DNA of 54,617 nucleotides from AWTP1-13 sp035258605 (GCA_035258605.1 DATFXD010000048.1:1-54617), one strand, 5' to 3'. Counted from the first letter of the stretch, positions 36,434-47,011 are shown. The notes: generated by a model from the sequence alone, not told the origin. Numbers and translations are program-made.

Positions 36434-37534
36434 ATGGCCGAAGTCAGACTGCGCAAAGTCGTCAAATTCTACGATGAGGTCGAGGCCGTACGCGGCATTG
36501 ATCTCGATATTGCCGATCACGAGTTCGTAGTGCTGGTTGGGCCGTCGGGTTGCGGCAAGTCCACGACGCTGCGCATGATCGCGGGCCTTGAAGATATCAC
36601 CGGCGGCGACGTCCTGATCGGCGGCGATGTCGTCAACGATGTGCCGCCCAAGGATCGGGACATCGCCATGGTGTTCCAAAACTACGCGCTCTATCCGCAC
36701 ATGACGGTGGAGCAGAATATGTCGTTCGGCCTGCGCCTCAAGCGCTATCCCAAGGCCGAGATCAGAAAGCGCGTCGACGAGGCGGCGCGCATTCTCGATA
36801 TTAGGGACCTGCTCAGCCGCAAGCCGAAGCAGCTGTCCGGTGGCCAACGCCAGCGCGTCGCCATGGGGCGCGCCATCGTACGCAATCCGAAGGTGTTCCT
36901 GTTCGACGAGCCGCTTTCCAACCTCGATGCCAAGCTGCGCGTGCAGATGCGCACCGAAATCAAGAAGGTGCACCAGCAGGTACGCACGACCACGATCTAT
37001 GTGACCCACGACCAGGTCGAGGCCATGACGCTTGCCGACCGGGTGGTGGTCATGAATGGCGGTGTCATCGAGCAGGTCGGCACGCCGCACCAGCTCTACC
37101 ACTCGCCGGCGACACGGTTCGTGGCCGGTTTTATCGGCTCGCCCGCCATGAACTTCATTCCCTGCCAAATGGAAGAGGCGGGGTCGAACCTGAGCGTGCG
37201 CCTTACCGAGGGCCTAAGTTTCCCGGTGCCGCCGCAGCGGGCCGACCGTTATCGTCGCCATACCCGGAACGGCAATTTGCTGCTGGGGCTGCGGCCGGAG
37301 CATATCACCGAAGCGGGTCACCACATTCAACCGGGCGAGGTGCCGTTCGAGGCTCGCCTCGATGTCACCGAGCCGATGGGTATGGAGACCCTGGTCTACT
37401 TCCCGTTGAGCGGCACGCAGGTGTGCGGCCGGGTCAATCCCAACGCCGGGGCCAAGGATGGCGCGCCGCTGAGGTTGGCCGCCGACCTCAATAACATGCA
37501 CCTGATCGACGAGGCGACCGGCCGGGTGATCTGA
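36434..37534 (+). CDS. ABC importer ATPase, MalK/UgpC-like
   Basis: The 366-residue ATPase has Walker A GPSGCGKST (36-44), Q-loop Gln82, signature LSGGQRQR (134-141), Walker B FLFDEP (155-160) and H-loop His192. A C-terminal regulatory/TOBE domain runs from about residue 235. AGAGGG precedes the ATG. It completes the set of binding proteins and two permeases. MalK-type ATPases of this branch can serve several importers, so it could also energise others. The C-terminal domain is normal in length. Confidence 0.94.
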   Translation: MAEVRLRKVVKFYDEVEAVRGIDLDIADHEFVVLVGPSGCGKSTTLRMIAGLEDITGGDVLIGGDVVNDVPPKDRDIAMVFQNYALYPHMTVEQNMSFGLRLKRYPKAEIRKRVDEAARILDIRDLLSRKPKQLSGGQRQRVAMGRAIVRNPKVFLFDEPLSNLDAKLRVQMRTEIKKVHQQVRTTTIYVTHDQVEAMTLADRVVVMNGGVIEQVGTPHQLYHSPATRFVAGFIGSPAMNFIPCQMEEAGSNLSVRLTEGLSFPVPPQRADRYRRHTRNGNLLLGLRPEHITEAGHHIQPGEVPFEARLDVTEPMGMETLVYFPLSGTQVCGRVNPNAGAKDGAPLRLAADLNNMHLIDEATGRVI

Positions 37535-37617
37535 GGCGGCCACGCGGCGGTGGTGGCAACCCGCCGCCTGCGGCGCCTGCGAGCACGGTTGCCGAGACGA
37601 CCAACACCAAGGCGTCA

Positions 37618-37785
37618 ATGCTGCGGCGGGCGCGCATGCGCATCGACGACCATCTCGATGTCGATCGCGCGCCTCGATTGCGCCACCCCCTCGATTTGCG
37701 GGGCAGCGGTCATGAGGCCCATCTCATGTTCTGGCGCCGGGGCTGCGAAGTGCTGCTCAAGGCCCGACAGTTTCCCCACCACTGA
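37618..37785 (+). CDS. Possible 55-residue protein, very uncertain
   Basis: An ATG at 37618 opens a frame ending at 37785 that reads MLRRARMRIDDHLDVD at the start and ends LLKARQFPHH. Its composition is more protein-like than its surroundings (acidic and histidine residues, HLMFWRRGCEVL hydrophobic stretch), and the frame stays open upstream as well. There is no clear ribosome-binding site and I recognise no family. It lies just after the importer ATPase gene on the same strand. Confidence 0.2.
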   Translation: MLRRARMRIDDHLDVDRAPRLRHPLDLRGSGHEAHLMFWRRGCEVLLKARQFPHH

Positions 37786-37895
37786 TGGTGTTCGCCGCCG
37801 CGCACCGACGCTTTCGAGTAAAGTTGATAGCAACGCCGGCGTGCGTCGGCAGGTTCCGAGGTCGGTACCGCTACCCGAAGGCGCCGTCTGCCCCG

Positions 37896-37930
37896 CCCGG
37901 CCTGCGCGATGGCGCGTCGTGCAGGCCGGG
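37896..37930. terminator. 10-bp inverted repeat downstream of the ABC importer
   Basis: CCCGGCCTGC and GCAGGCCGGG pair perfectly across 15 bases. A run of six Ts comes only about 20 bases later, so it is not a classic intrinsic terminator, but it lies between the convergent importer and epoxide hydrolase operons where one is expected. Confidence 0.4.
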
Positions 37931-38141
37931 GTCTGACCGACGCCCTCCGCAACTTTTTTGTCTGGCAATAAGGAACACGGGAAAAAGGCTTAATAGCGAA
38001 CCTGGACGCAAATTAGGGCACCTGCCAACGATTTGCAACTTCGCGGCATCGCCTGGGAAAAGACCTAGCTTAGCGAGCGGCGCGCGGCGAGGTCGGCGTA
38101 CGTGGGCCTGCGTCGCCGCCGCGATCCTCGATGCTGAGCGT

Positions 38142-39269
38142 TCAACCAAGGTCTGCAAAAAAGGCCTCGATCTCGTGCGCCAGCGCTTCGGGCTGTTCGA
38201 GGGCCGCAAAGTGTCCGCCCTTGGGCATGACGCTCCAGCGCGTGATGTTGCGGTAGGTCTTCTCGGCCAAGGACCGTGGCGGACGCAGAATCTCCTTGGG
38301 AAACTGCGCATAGCCCGTCGCTACGTCGATGGTGGCGCCCTCCGGGATCGGCCAGGGGCCGTGCAGGCGGGCGTAGTAGGGCCAGAACGATGCACCGATC
38401 GCCGCCGTGAACCAATAAAGCGAAATATTGGCCAGCATTTCGTCACGGCTCAGCGCCGTCTCCGGGTCGCCGTTGCAGTCGGTCCAGGCGCGGAATTTTT
38501 CAATCAGCCAGGCGGCGAGGCCGACCGGCGAGTCGGTGAGCCCGAATGCCAAGGTTTGCGGGCGCGTTCCCTGGATCCACTGATAGCCGGTCTCCTCGCG
38601 CAAGAAATGGTTGAGCTCACCGAGGTAGACCTGTTCGGCAGCGCTCGGATGCGCCAGCATTGCCGGGTCACGCCGCACCGCCAGCAGGTTGAGGTGCAGC
38701 CCGAGCACGCGCTCGGCATGGCGATGACCGAGCACCGAGCCGACGAACGAGCCCCAATCGCCGCCTTGTACGCCGAACCGCGGATAGCCGAGGACGTCGG
38801 TCATCAAGGCGGCAAACACCTCGGCGATTTCCTCCACCGCGAAGCGTTTCTGTCCCGGCTTGAACGACAGGGTATAGCCCGGCAGCGATGGGGCGACGAC
38901 CGTGAAGCGTTCGGTCAGGAGCGGGATCAGTTTATAAAACTCAAACACCGATCCGGGCCAGCCGTGCGAGAGCAACAGCGGGATCGGATCGGGGCCACGG
39001 CCACGCTCGTGGATGAAATGCAGATCGATGCCCGCAATCGGCACCGTGAATTGGCGAAAGCCGTTGAGTTTGGCTTCCCAGGTCCGCCAATTAAAGCCAG
39101 TGCGCCAGTAATCGGTGATCTCTTTCAGGAACGCCACGCTGCTGCCGGTGGCCCAGGGCTCGAGCGGTGGTTCGTCGGGCCAGCGGGTACGCTCAAGCCG
39201 TTGCCGCAGGTCGGCGAGAGCGGCATCGGGGATCTGGAGCCGGAACGGCATTGCGGCTGGCGTGCCCAT
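38142..39269 (-). CDS. Epoxide hydrolase (EHN-domain alpha/beta hydrolase)
   Basis: The 375-residue product has the N-terminal EHN domain (FRLQIPDAALADLRQRLERT and WRTGFNWRTWEAKLN) and an alpha/beta hydrolase core. The oxyanion segment is HGWPGSV, the nucleophile Asp171 lies in QGGDWGSF and the catalytic His353 in PKGGHFAALEQPE. These match microsomal-type epoxide hydrolases, which open epoxides to diols. The ATG at 39269 follows GAGGAG by 6 bases. It is the last gene in a minus-strand acyl-CoA catabolic set. An epoxide substrate made elsewhere is implied, but which one is unknown. Confidence 0.92.
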   Translation of the reverse strand: MGTPAAMPFRLQIPDAALADLRQRLERTRWPDEPPLEPWATGSSVAFLKEITDYWRTGFNWRTWEAKLNGFRQFTVPIAGIDLHFIHERGRGPDPIPLLLSHGWPGSVFEFYKLIPLLTERFTVVAPSLPGYTLSFKPGQKRFAVEEIAEVFAALMTDVLGYPRFGVQGGDWGSFVGSVLGHRHAERVLGLHLNLLAVRRDPAMLAHPSAAEQVYLGELNHFLREETGYQWIQGTRPQTLAFGLTDSPVGLAAWLIEKFRAWTDCNGDPETALSRDEMLANISLYWFTAAIGASFWPYYARLHGPWPIPEGATIDVATGYAQFPKEILRPPRSLAEKTYRNITRWSVMPKGGHFAALEQPEALAHEIEAFFADLG

Positions 39270-39341
39270 TCTCATCTCCTCGAACGTTGCCGCCTCCACC
39301 CGACCCACCGGGCAGCTTTATTTGGCGCCCGGACCGCGCTT

Positions 39342-40493
39342 TTAAGAGCTCAGTCCACCGGCCTTCGCCAGGGCGCGCAGATGGTGGTCGGCATCGCCGA
39401 ACGCCAAATCGATCATGGTCAGGCGCTTGAAGTAGTGGCCGGCCTTGTATTCCATCGTCATGCCAATGCCGCCGTGCAGCTGGATCGCGGTCTCGCCGAC
39501 AAACCGCGCCGAGCGCCCGACCTGCACCTTGGCGGCGGCGATGGCCTTGTGGCGGGCGCTCATCTCCGGTTCGGCCGCCATCATGGTGGCGTAGTAGGCC
39601 ATGCTGCGCGCCTGCTCGAGCGCGGTGAACATGTCGACCGCCTTGTGCTGCAGCACCTGGAATGAGCCGATCGGCACGCCGAACTGCTTGCGCGTCTTCA
39701 AGTAGTCAACGGTGAGCTCGTTGAGCGCCGCCATGGCGCCGACGCTTTCGGCGGCCAAGGCGGCGATCGCTTCATCGACCACCTGTTCCAGCACCGCCAG
39801 GCCCCGTTCCGGGCCAGCCAGCACGCCTTCCGGCCCGACGCGCACCGCAGACAGCGCGATATCCGCCGCCCTGAACCCATCCTGGGTCGGATAGTCGCGG
39901 CGGGTGACACCATTTGCCTTGCCGTCGACCAGGAACAAGCCAATACCGCCGCGCTCCCGGCGTTCGCCGGCGGCACGCGCGCTGACGATCAGCTGGTCGG
40001 CGCTGCCACCGGCGAGCACCACGCACTTTTCGCCTTCGAGCGTATAGCCGCCCCGCGCGTCGGCGCGGGCCGTGGTTGCCGTATCGGCAAGGTCATAGCG
40101 CGCCTGCCGCTCCTGATGCGCCAGCGCCAATGTCAGATTGCCCGCCACGATCGCCGGCACCAATTCGGCCAGCAGGGCCGTGTTGTTGGCATGGCGCAAG
40201 GCGCCGCCGCCCAGCACCACGGTGGCAAAGTAGGGCTCGACCGCCAGCGCCCGCCCGAACGCCTCGGCGACGATCATGGTCTCGGTCAGCCCCTGGCCCA
40301 GTCCACCATGCTCTTCCGCGAACGGGATGCCGAGCAGCCCGAGGTCGGCGTATTGTTGCCACAGCTTGGCGCTGTAGCCGTTTGGCTCCTTGAGATAGCC
40401 GAGGCGCTGATTGAGATCGCCGTAGGTGTCGGCCAGCAGCCGCTCGAGGCTATCCTTGAGCTGCCGCTGCTCGTCGTTGAGATCGAAATCCAT
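39342..40493 (-). CDS. Acyl-CoA dehydrogenase family protein, copy 1
   Basis: The 383-residue flavoprotein has the three-part acyl-CoA dehydrogenase fold: N-terminal helices (MDFDLNDEQRQLKDSLERL), a middle beta domain and C-terminal helices with VGETAIQLHGGIGMTMEY. It probably oxidises an acyl-CoA to the 2-enoyl-CoA and passes electrons to ETF. The usual Glu/Asp base cannot be placed with certainty by eye. It is separated from the other dehydrogenase in this operon by the LysE gene. Two different dehydrogenases side by side are typical of clusters for branched or steroid-like side chains. Confidence 0.88.
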   Translation of the reverse strand: MDFDLNDEQRQLKDSLERLLADTYGDLNQRLGYLKEPNGYSAKLWQQYADLGLLGIPFAEEHGGLGQGLTETMIVAEAFGRALAVEPYFATVVLGGGALRHANNTALLAELVPAIVAGNLTLALAHQERQARYDLADTATTARADARGGYTLEGEKCVVLAGGSADQLIVSARAAGERRERGGIGLFLVDGKANGVTRRDYPTQDGFRAADIALSAVRVGPEGVLAGPERGLAVLEQVVDEAIAALAAESVGAMAALNELTVDYLKTRKQFGVPIGSFQVLQHKAVDMFTALEQARSMAYYATMMAAEPEMSARHKAIAAAKVQVGRSARFVGETAIQLHGGIGMTMEYKAGHYFKRLTMIDLAFGDADHHLRALAKAGGLSS

Positions 40494-40535
40494 GGGCTTT
40501 CCTCCCGGCGGCTCGCCGGCCTGAACGGTGACTAA

Positions 40536-41159
40536 CTACTGGGTGCTGCGCACGCTCGCCGCGGCCAGACCGGCGCCGATCAATAGGCTGCCACCAACGC
40601 GGTTCAATATGCCGACGGCGCGTTGGCTTTGCACCAGCCCTCGCGCCCGCGACGCGATCAGGCCATAGCCGATCGCATTAAAGAACGCGAGACAAAGAAA
40701 CGTTGCCTCGAAGATCGATACCTGGTTCCAGAAAGCGAGCGCCGGATCGAGGAACTGCGGCAGGAACGCCACGAAGAAGGTGATGCTCTTCGGGTTCAGG
40801 GCCGTGACGATCCAGGCATGGGCCAGCATGCCAAGCGCGGGAGCGGCATCCTGGCGGGCCTCGACCCTGAGCTCACCGCCGGCCCGCCACAAGCTGATGC
40901 CAAGCCAGACAAGATAGGCGGCACCGAGCCATTTGAAGACCGTAAATAATAGCGCCGAAGTGGCAAGCAGCGCACCGACACCCAACAGCGACAAGGTCAT
41001 GGCGGTGAAGTCGCCGAGCGCCACGCCGACGGCGACCGGCAGCGCGGCACGCATCCCCCGCCCCAGCGCGTAGGAGATCACCAGCAGGATCGTTGGTCCC
41101 GGAATGATCAGCAGCACGGCCGACGCCGCGCTGAAGGCGAGCCAGGTTTCGATGGTCAT
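40536..41159 (-). CDS. LysE/RhtB-family exporter
   Basis: This 207-residue membrane protein has about six hydrophobic segments. The N-terminus carries the family pattern LLIIPGPTILLVISYALGRG, followed by GVALGDFTAM. The later TALNPKSITFFVAFLPQFL is also typical. The family exports amino acids and similar small molecules. I took the ATG at 41159 because the longer frame adds an unrelated basic stretch. It lies between two acyl-CoA dehydrogenase genes, so the link to that pathway is unclear; it may only share the transcript. Confidence 0.9.
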   Translation of the reverse strand: MTIETWLAFSAASAVLLIIPGPTILLVISYALGRGMRAALPVAVGVALGDFTAMTLSLLGVGALLATSALLFTVFKWLGAAYLVWLGISLWRAGGELRVEARQDAAPALGMLAHAWIVTALNPKSITFFVAFLPQFLDPALAFWNQVSIFEATFLCLAFFNAIGYGLIASRARGLVQSQRAVGILNRVGGSLLIGAGLAAASVRSTQ

Positions 41160-41269
41160 GGGCAGCCCCAGCACACGGAAAGTAGCCCTTCCTCGCAAGC
41201 CCCGCGCCTGCGCCTATCCGGCGGCGGGCTCAGCTGCGGCGGCCGCCAGGCCGCGCCCGCCCACCGCCG

Positions 41270-42481
41270 TTAAAAGCCCAGCACCGCCTTGGCGATGATG
41301 TTGCGCTGAATCTCATTGGAGCCGCCGTAGATCGACACCTTGCGGTAGTTGAAATAGCCAGGTGCCGCCGGCGCCGCCCAGTCCTGGTCGTCGGCCGGCT
41401 CGTTGGCGCCAAACTCGGGATCCTCGGCATCGGGACGGTAGGGCAACGCCAGCGGGCCTGCCACCTCGAGCAGCAAGGCCGTGGTCGCCTGTTGGATTTC
41501 GCTGCCCTTGATCTTGAGGATCGAGGAGGCGGGGTTCGGTTTGTTGGTCTTGCTGTGCCGCTCCTCGGACAGCACCCGCATCTGCGTCATCTCCAGGGCT
41601 TTCAGCTCCACCTCGATGGCGGCAAGCTTCTCGCGGAAGCGCTCATCTTCCAACAGTGGCCTGTCACCGGCCGGCACCCGCGCCGCCAGCTCCTTGATCC
41701 GCTGCACGCGTTGTTTGGAATAACCGACGCGGGCGATACCGCTGCGCTCGTTGCCGAGCAGGAACTTGGCGCAATCCCAGCCGCGGTGCTCCTGGCCGAC
41801 GAGGTTTTCGATCGGCACCTTGACATCGTCGAGGAACACCTCGTTGACCTCGCGTCCGCCATCCAGCGTCTGGATCGGGCGTACGGTGATGCCGGGGCTC
41901 TTCATGTCGATCAATATGAAGGAAATGCCGAGCTGCTGCTTCTTGGCGGCAGGATCGGTGCGGCACAGGCAAAAGATCCAGTCGGCGTACTGCGCCGATG
42001 TGGTCCAGGTCTTCTGGCCATTGACGATGTAATGCTCGCCTTGCCGAACCGCCGTGGTTTTGAGACCGGCCAGGTCCGAGCCGGCGCCAGGCTCGGAGAA
42101 GCCCTGGCACCACCAGTCGTCGAGCGCGGCCATGCGCGGCAGGAACTTGTGCTTCTGCTCGTCGGTGCCGAAGGCGATGATCACCGGGCCGCACATCGAC
42201 ACGTTGAACGGCAGTGGCTGCGGCACGCCGTTATACTGCAGCTCCTCGGTATAGATGTATTGCTGCATGGGGCTCCAGTCGGCGCCGCCCCACTGCTTGG
42301 GCCAGTGCGGCACCGCCAGCCCCTTGCCGTGCAGGATCTTGTGCGAGGCCACCAGCTCGTCCTTCTCCAGGTGGCGGTTCTCCATCACCTTGGTGCGGAT
42401 GCTGGTGGGAATCTCGGTGCGAAAGAAATCGCGCAGGTGCTGGCGGAAGGCATTTTCTTCGTCGCTGAAACGCAGGTCCAT
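41270..42481 (-). CDS. Acyl-CoA dehydrogenase family protein, copy 2
   Basis: The 403-residue product has the acyl-CoA dehydrogenase fold with CQGFSEPGAGSDLAGL and GQKTWTTSAQYADWIFCL in the middle domain, and GGSNEIQRNIIAKAVLGF at the C-terminus. The ending is the classic signature of the family. It is longer than copy 1 and belongs to a different branch. The ATG at 42481 is favoured because the upstream extension is arginine-rich. The thiolase gene ends 11 bases before it, so the two are co-transcribed. Confidence 0.92.
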   Translation of the reverse strand: MDLRFSDEENAFRQHLRDFFRTEIPTSIRTKVMENRHLEKDELVASHKILHGKGLAVPHWPKQWGGADWSPMQQYIYTEELQYNGVPQPLPFNVSMCGPVIIAFGTDEQKHKFLPRMAALDDWWCQGFSEPGAGSDLAGLKTTAVRQGEHYIVNGQKTWTTSAQYADWIFCLCRTDPAAKKQQLGISFILIDMKSPGITVRPIQTLDGGREVNEVFLDDVKVPIENLVGQEHRGWDCAKFLLGNERSGIARVGYSKQRVQRIKELAARVPAGDRPLLEDERFREKLAAIEVELKALEMTQMRVLSEERHSKTNKPNPASSILKIKGSEIQQATTALLLEVAGPLALPYRPDAEDPEFGANEPADDQDWAAPAAPGYFNYRKVSIYGGSNEIQRNIIAKAVLGF

Positions 42482-42492
42482 GGCGTCTAACC

Positions 42493-43674
<1,182 letters not shown>

Positions 43675-43823
43675 GGTTCAATTCCTTCTTCTCGCGTCCG
43701 TGAAAATTCTATCCTGCCTCAGGCGCCGCCCGCCACCGAGCCGTGGTTCGAGGCTTTGCCTCAAACGAGCGCCCGCCCGGGGCCGTCGGGGCGCTCCGTG
43801 GGCTGCCTAGCATGGCGTCAACC

Positions 43824-45494
43824 CTATTCGGCGCCCACTTGGCGCCGCTCTTCGGCAATCAGCTCCTTTTTCGACAGTTTGCCAACCGCCGTTTTGGGCA
43901 AGGCGTCGCGAAACTCCAGGTACGCCGGCAGTTCGTGCCGACCCAGTTTGTCGGCCAGGAAGGCACGCAAGTCCTCAAGCGTAAAGCGCGGCGCATTGGC
44001 CTTCAACTGGATGAAGGCCTTGGCCGCCTCGCCGCGATAGCTGTCGGGAACGCCGATCACCACCACTTCCGCCACCGCCGGATGCTCATAGATCGCCTCT
44101 TCGATCGCCCGCGGGTAGACGTTGAAGCCGCCGGAGATGATCATGTCCTTCTTGCGGTCGACGATGTAAAAGAAGCCATCGCTGTCCATGTGGCCGATGT
44201 CGCCGGTCAAAAACCAGCCATCGACGAAGGCGGCGGCCGTTTGCTCGGGTGCATTGAAGTAGCCGCGCGTGACGTTCGGTCCCTTGATGCGGATTTCGCC
44301 GACCTCGCCCGGCCGCAGCACCCGCCGGTTGTCGTCGAGCGCCACCACATCCATCAAGATGCCGGGCAACGGCAGGCCGCAGGAGCCCGGCCTGTCGGCG
44401 CAGTCCCGGGGCAGGGTGGTGCCGGCGGGGGAGGTCTCCGTCATCCCCCAGCCGCCGCCCATGCGGTGGCCGGTCAGCCGATGGAACTTCTCCGCCACCT
44501 CGATCGGAATGCCGGCGCCACCGGAGCCGACGACGCGCAGGGAGGACAGGTCGCGCCGCTCGATGCCGGGGGTATTGACCAGCGCAATCCACATGGTGGG
44601 TACGCCCAGCAAGACGGTGGCGCGTTTCACCTCGATGTCGCGCAATGTCGTGTCCACGTCGAACCGCAAGCGCAGCAAGATTTGGTTGCCGTCGCGCAGG
44701 CTGCGCAGCAGCACGGAGGTCAAGGCGAAGATGTGGAATAGCGGCAGCACACAGATCACCTTGTCGGTGCCGGGCTCGCTGACCCGCTGGGGGTCGCCCC
44801 ACAGCTTGTAGATCGAGATCGTCGCCGTCAGATTGGCGTGGCTGAGCATCGCCGCTTTCGGCTTGCCGGTGGTGCCGCCGGTATATTGCAACAGTGCCAC
44901 GTCATCGACCGCCAGCTTGGGCCAGCGCACCGGCAGGGCATCGTCGCCAATCGCGCGCAGCGCCTCATAGCGCAGTACGCCGGCGGCGTCCGGGATCGGC
45001 GTGGTCGGCACCACGGCGGGGGCGAAGGCCGCATCGTCAGCGACGATCAGGTGATCGACTACGGCACTCTCCTTGAGCCTTTGCGCCACCCCCAGCAGCT
45101 GCCCGACGTTGGTTGTCACCAGAATGCGGGCAGCCGAATCGGCGAGCTTGTAGGCGAGTTCGCGCTCGGCATCGAGCGGGGAGAGGTGCACCACCCGGCC
45201 GCCGGCCTTCAGCACGGCAAAAAAGAAATAGGGGTGATAGGGCGTGTTAGGCAAATAAAGCGCGACGCTGACGTCGCTCTTGACCCCAAGCCCGATTAGC
45301 GCGGCGGCCAGTGCGTCGCTGGTCCGGCCGAGCTCGGCATAGCTGATGCAATGGTCGCGATATTCGATCGCGGTCCGGTCGGCGAAGCGCCGCACTGCCT
45401 CGTCCAGCAGCGCCGGTAGGGTCGAAATCTCCAGGTGGCTGTCCCAGCGCACCCCCGGCGGATAGCTCTTTTCCCAAGGGCGCTCCACTGCCAT
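43824..45494 (-). CDS. Long-chain-type fatty acid--CoA ligase
   Basis: The 556-residue ANL-family ligase has LLQYTGGTTGKPKAAMLSH (P-loop), GWGMTETSPAG, FLTGDIGHMDSDGFF, VDRKKDMIISGGFNVYPRA and the catalytic-lysine end KTAVGKLSKKEL. The motif spacing resembles FadD. It is the first gene of the minus-strand operon that continues into thiolase, dehydrogenase, LysE, a second dehydrogenase and epoxide hydrolase, and would activate the starting acid. It is divergent from the SDR gene, with 116 bases between the two chosen starts. Confidence 0.92.
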   Translation of the reverse strand: MAVERPWEKSYPPGVRWDSHLEISTLPALLDEAVRRFADRTAIEYRDHCISYAELGRTSDALAAALIGLGVKSDVSVALYLPNTPYHPYFFFAVLKAGGRVVHLSPLDAERELAYKLADSAARILVTTNVGQLLGVAQRLKESAVVDHLIVADDAAFAPAVVPTTPIPDAAGVLRYEALRAIGDDALPVRWPKLAVDDVALLQYTGGTTGKPKAAMLSHANLTATISIYKLWGDPQRVSEPGTDKVICVLPLFHIFALTSVLLRSLRDGNQILLRLRFDVDTTLRDIEVKRATVLLGVPTMWIALVNTPGIERRDLSSLRVVGSGGAGIPIEVAEKFHRLTGHRMGGGWGMTETSPAGTTLPRDCADRPGSCGLPLPGILMDVVALDDNRRVLRPGEVGEIRIKGPNVTRGYFNAPEQTAAAFVDGWFLTGDIGHMDSDGFFYIVDRKKDMIISGGFNVYPRAIEEAIYEHPAVAEVVVIGVPDSYRGEAAKAFIQLKANAPRFTLEDLRAFLADKLGRHELPAYLEFRDALPKTAVGKLSKKELIAEERRQVGAE

Positions 45495-45610
45495 GCCCCA
45501 CTGCCTTATTGTTGAGCACCCGCTTGCCGCACTATGATCGGGGGACCCTAGGGGCGGAACCGGCCCTTGGCAACATGTTCACACGCCAGCTGAAGGAGAC
45601 CGCCGGAGCC

Positions 45611-46375
45611 ATGAACAGTCCCTTCGATCTCTCCGGGCAGGTCGCCGTCATCACCGGCTCGAGCAAAGGCATCGGCCGCGCGGCCGCCGAAATCATGGCC
45701 TCGCTCGGGGCCAAGGTGGTGGTTTCCAGTCGTAAGGCCGATGCCTGCGAGGCGGTCGCGGCGGGCATCAAGAAGGTCGGTGGCGAGGCGCTGGTGATCC
45801 CCTGCAACATCGCGCGCAAAGAGGAGGTCGAGGGTCTGGTTGCCGGCGCGCTCAAGCACTGGGGCAGGATCGACACCTTGGTGTGCAACGCCGCCGTCAA
45901 CCCCTACTTCGGACCGCTCGAGAAGATCCCCGATGAGGCCTTCGACAAGATCATGAGCTCGAATATCAAGAGCAACCTCTGGCTTTGCAATTACGCCATT
46001 CCGGCGATGGCCGAACGGGGCGGCGGCAACGTCGTGATCGTGTCCTCGATCGGCGGCCTGCGCGGCAGCGCCCAGCTCGGTGCCTACGGCATCTCCAAGG
46101 CCGCCGACATGCAACTGACCCGCAGCCTCGCGGTCGAATGGGGTGCCAGGAACGTGCGCATCAACTGCGTGGCGCCGGGCCTCGTCAAGACCGACTTCGC
46201 CCGCGCCTTGTGGGAGGACCCGGAGCGCCTGAAGCGAACCGTGAGCACGGCGCCGCTGCGGCGCATCGGTGAACCCCGGGAAATCGGGGGCGTCATCGCC
46301 TTTCTGGCCTCGACGGCTGCATCCTTCATGACCGGCACGGTGATCGTTGCCGACGGCGGTGTCAGCATCGCCTGA
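45611..46375 (+). CDS. SDR-family oxidoreductase
   Basis: The 254-residue short-chain dehydrogenase has the cofactor motif TGSSKGIG (15-22), NAA at 93-95, and the catalytic residues Ser146, Tyr159 and Lys163 (YGISK). The cofactor loop suggests NAD(P) use, and the ending TGTVIVADGGVSIA is typical. The ATG at 45611 has a GGAG site close by; upstream in-frame ATGs at 45575 and 45509 would add unrelated residues. It is divergent from the fatty-acid ligase gene and could carry out the 3-hydroxyacyl-CoA step missing from that operon, which is inference. Confidence 0.9.
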   Translation: MNSPFDLSGQVAVITGSSKGIGRAAAEIMASLGAKVVVSSRKADACEAVAAGIKKVGGEALVIPCNIARKEEVEGLVAGALKHWGRIDTLVCNAAVNPYFGPLEKIPDEAFDKIMSSNIKSNLWLCNYAIPAMAERGGGNVVIVSSIGGLRGSAQLGAYGISKAADMQLTRSLAVEWGARNVRINCVAPGLVKTDFARALWEDPERLKRTVSTAPLRRIGEPREIGGVIAFLASTAASFMTGTVIVADGGVSIA

Positions 46376-46442
46376 GGCCGCTGCGGCGCCACAGCGCGCC
46401 TTGCCACCAACGACCGCCGCCATCCCTCGCGCCCAACACACA

Positions 46443-46474
46443 ATCGGCCGGCGCCCAGCGGGCGACCGGCCGAT
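46443..46474. terminator. Strong hairpin between convergent SDR and DUF2852 genes
   Basis: ATCGGCCGG pairs with CCGGCCGAT, and inside it CGCCC pairs with GGGCG around a 3-base loop, with one bulged A: 14 pairs in all. A weak CACTTTT follows on the plus strand. Its place between two convergent gene ends suggests a two-way terminator. Confidence 0.65.
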
Positions 46475-46534
46475 CATCACTTTTGTGCGGCGGCGATGCG
46501 GTGAGGCGCAAGGTCGCCGGCGTCGGGCGCCGGA

Positions 46535-47011
46535 TCAGGCCTGCGCCGGCGGCGGTCCTTGGTTGCTATCGCCGCCCGGGTTGGCCGTCCGATTGCGCCG
46601 ATCACGCATGAACTCGTCGAATTCGGCGCGGTCTCTCGCCATCCGCAAACGGTCGAGGAAGCTCCGGAATTCCGCGGCTTCCTCTTCGAGGCGCTTCAGC
46701 GCCTCCTCGCGGTACTCATCAAAGGCGCGATTGCCGGTCGGGCGCAGGCTGGCGTGGCGACCCCACCGCCGTTCCCAGCGCTCGATCTTTGCATCGAAGC
46801 GTTGCCGCTTGCGCTCCCACCGCTCGGCCGCCCGCTCCTGCCAATGCGCCACGTCAGAATGCCGTCCACATCCCATGCGTCCACTCCCTATAAGATAAGC
46901 CAAAATCACCAGCCCGACGGGCCAGAACACGATGAAGCCCAGAACCATCAAGGCGAGCCAGGCCGGCCGGCCATAGTCATCGATCCTCTCAATTGCTTCG
47001 GACATCGCCAT
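46535..47011 (-). CDS. DUF2852 single-pass membrane protein
   Basis: The 158-residue protein has one strong membrane helix at about residues 18-42 (PAWLALMVLGFIVFWPVGL). A long charged alpha-helical part follows, rich in Arg/Glu (RWERKRQRFDAKIERWERRW) and ending disordered in Pro/Gln/Ala. The pattern matches the alphaproteobacterial DUF2852 family of unknown function. The ATG at 47011 has GGAGAG upstream. A 15-base palindrome lies about 85 bases before the start. The coiled-coil-like region suggests oligomerisation. Confidence 0.85.
   Translation of the reverse strand: MAMSEAIERIDDYGRPAWLALMVLGFIVFWPVGLVILAYLIGSGRMGCGRHSDVAHWQERAAERWERKRQRFDAKIERWERRWGRHASLRPTGNRAFDEYREEALKRLEEEAAEFRSFLDRLRMARDRAEFDEFMRDRRNRTANPGGDSNQGPPPAQA

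Larger units (their letters stand above)
37535..38141. other. 607-base region between the ABC importer and epoxide hydrolase
   Basis: The region holds a weak short frame (37618-37785), a perfect 10-base inverted repeat at 37896-37930 and an AT-rich stretch near 37950-38010. Longer open frames on both strands have arginine/alanine-rich translations that look like artefacts. A minus-strand frame across 37968-37615 has a VGQTPAC element that recurs in altered form in the region near 53550, which could mean a dispersed repeat family. No promoter was identified. Confidence 0.45.
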
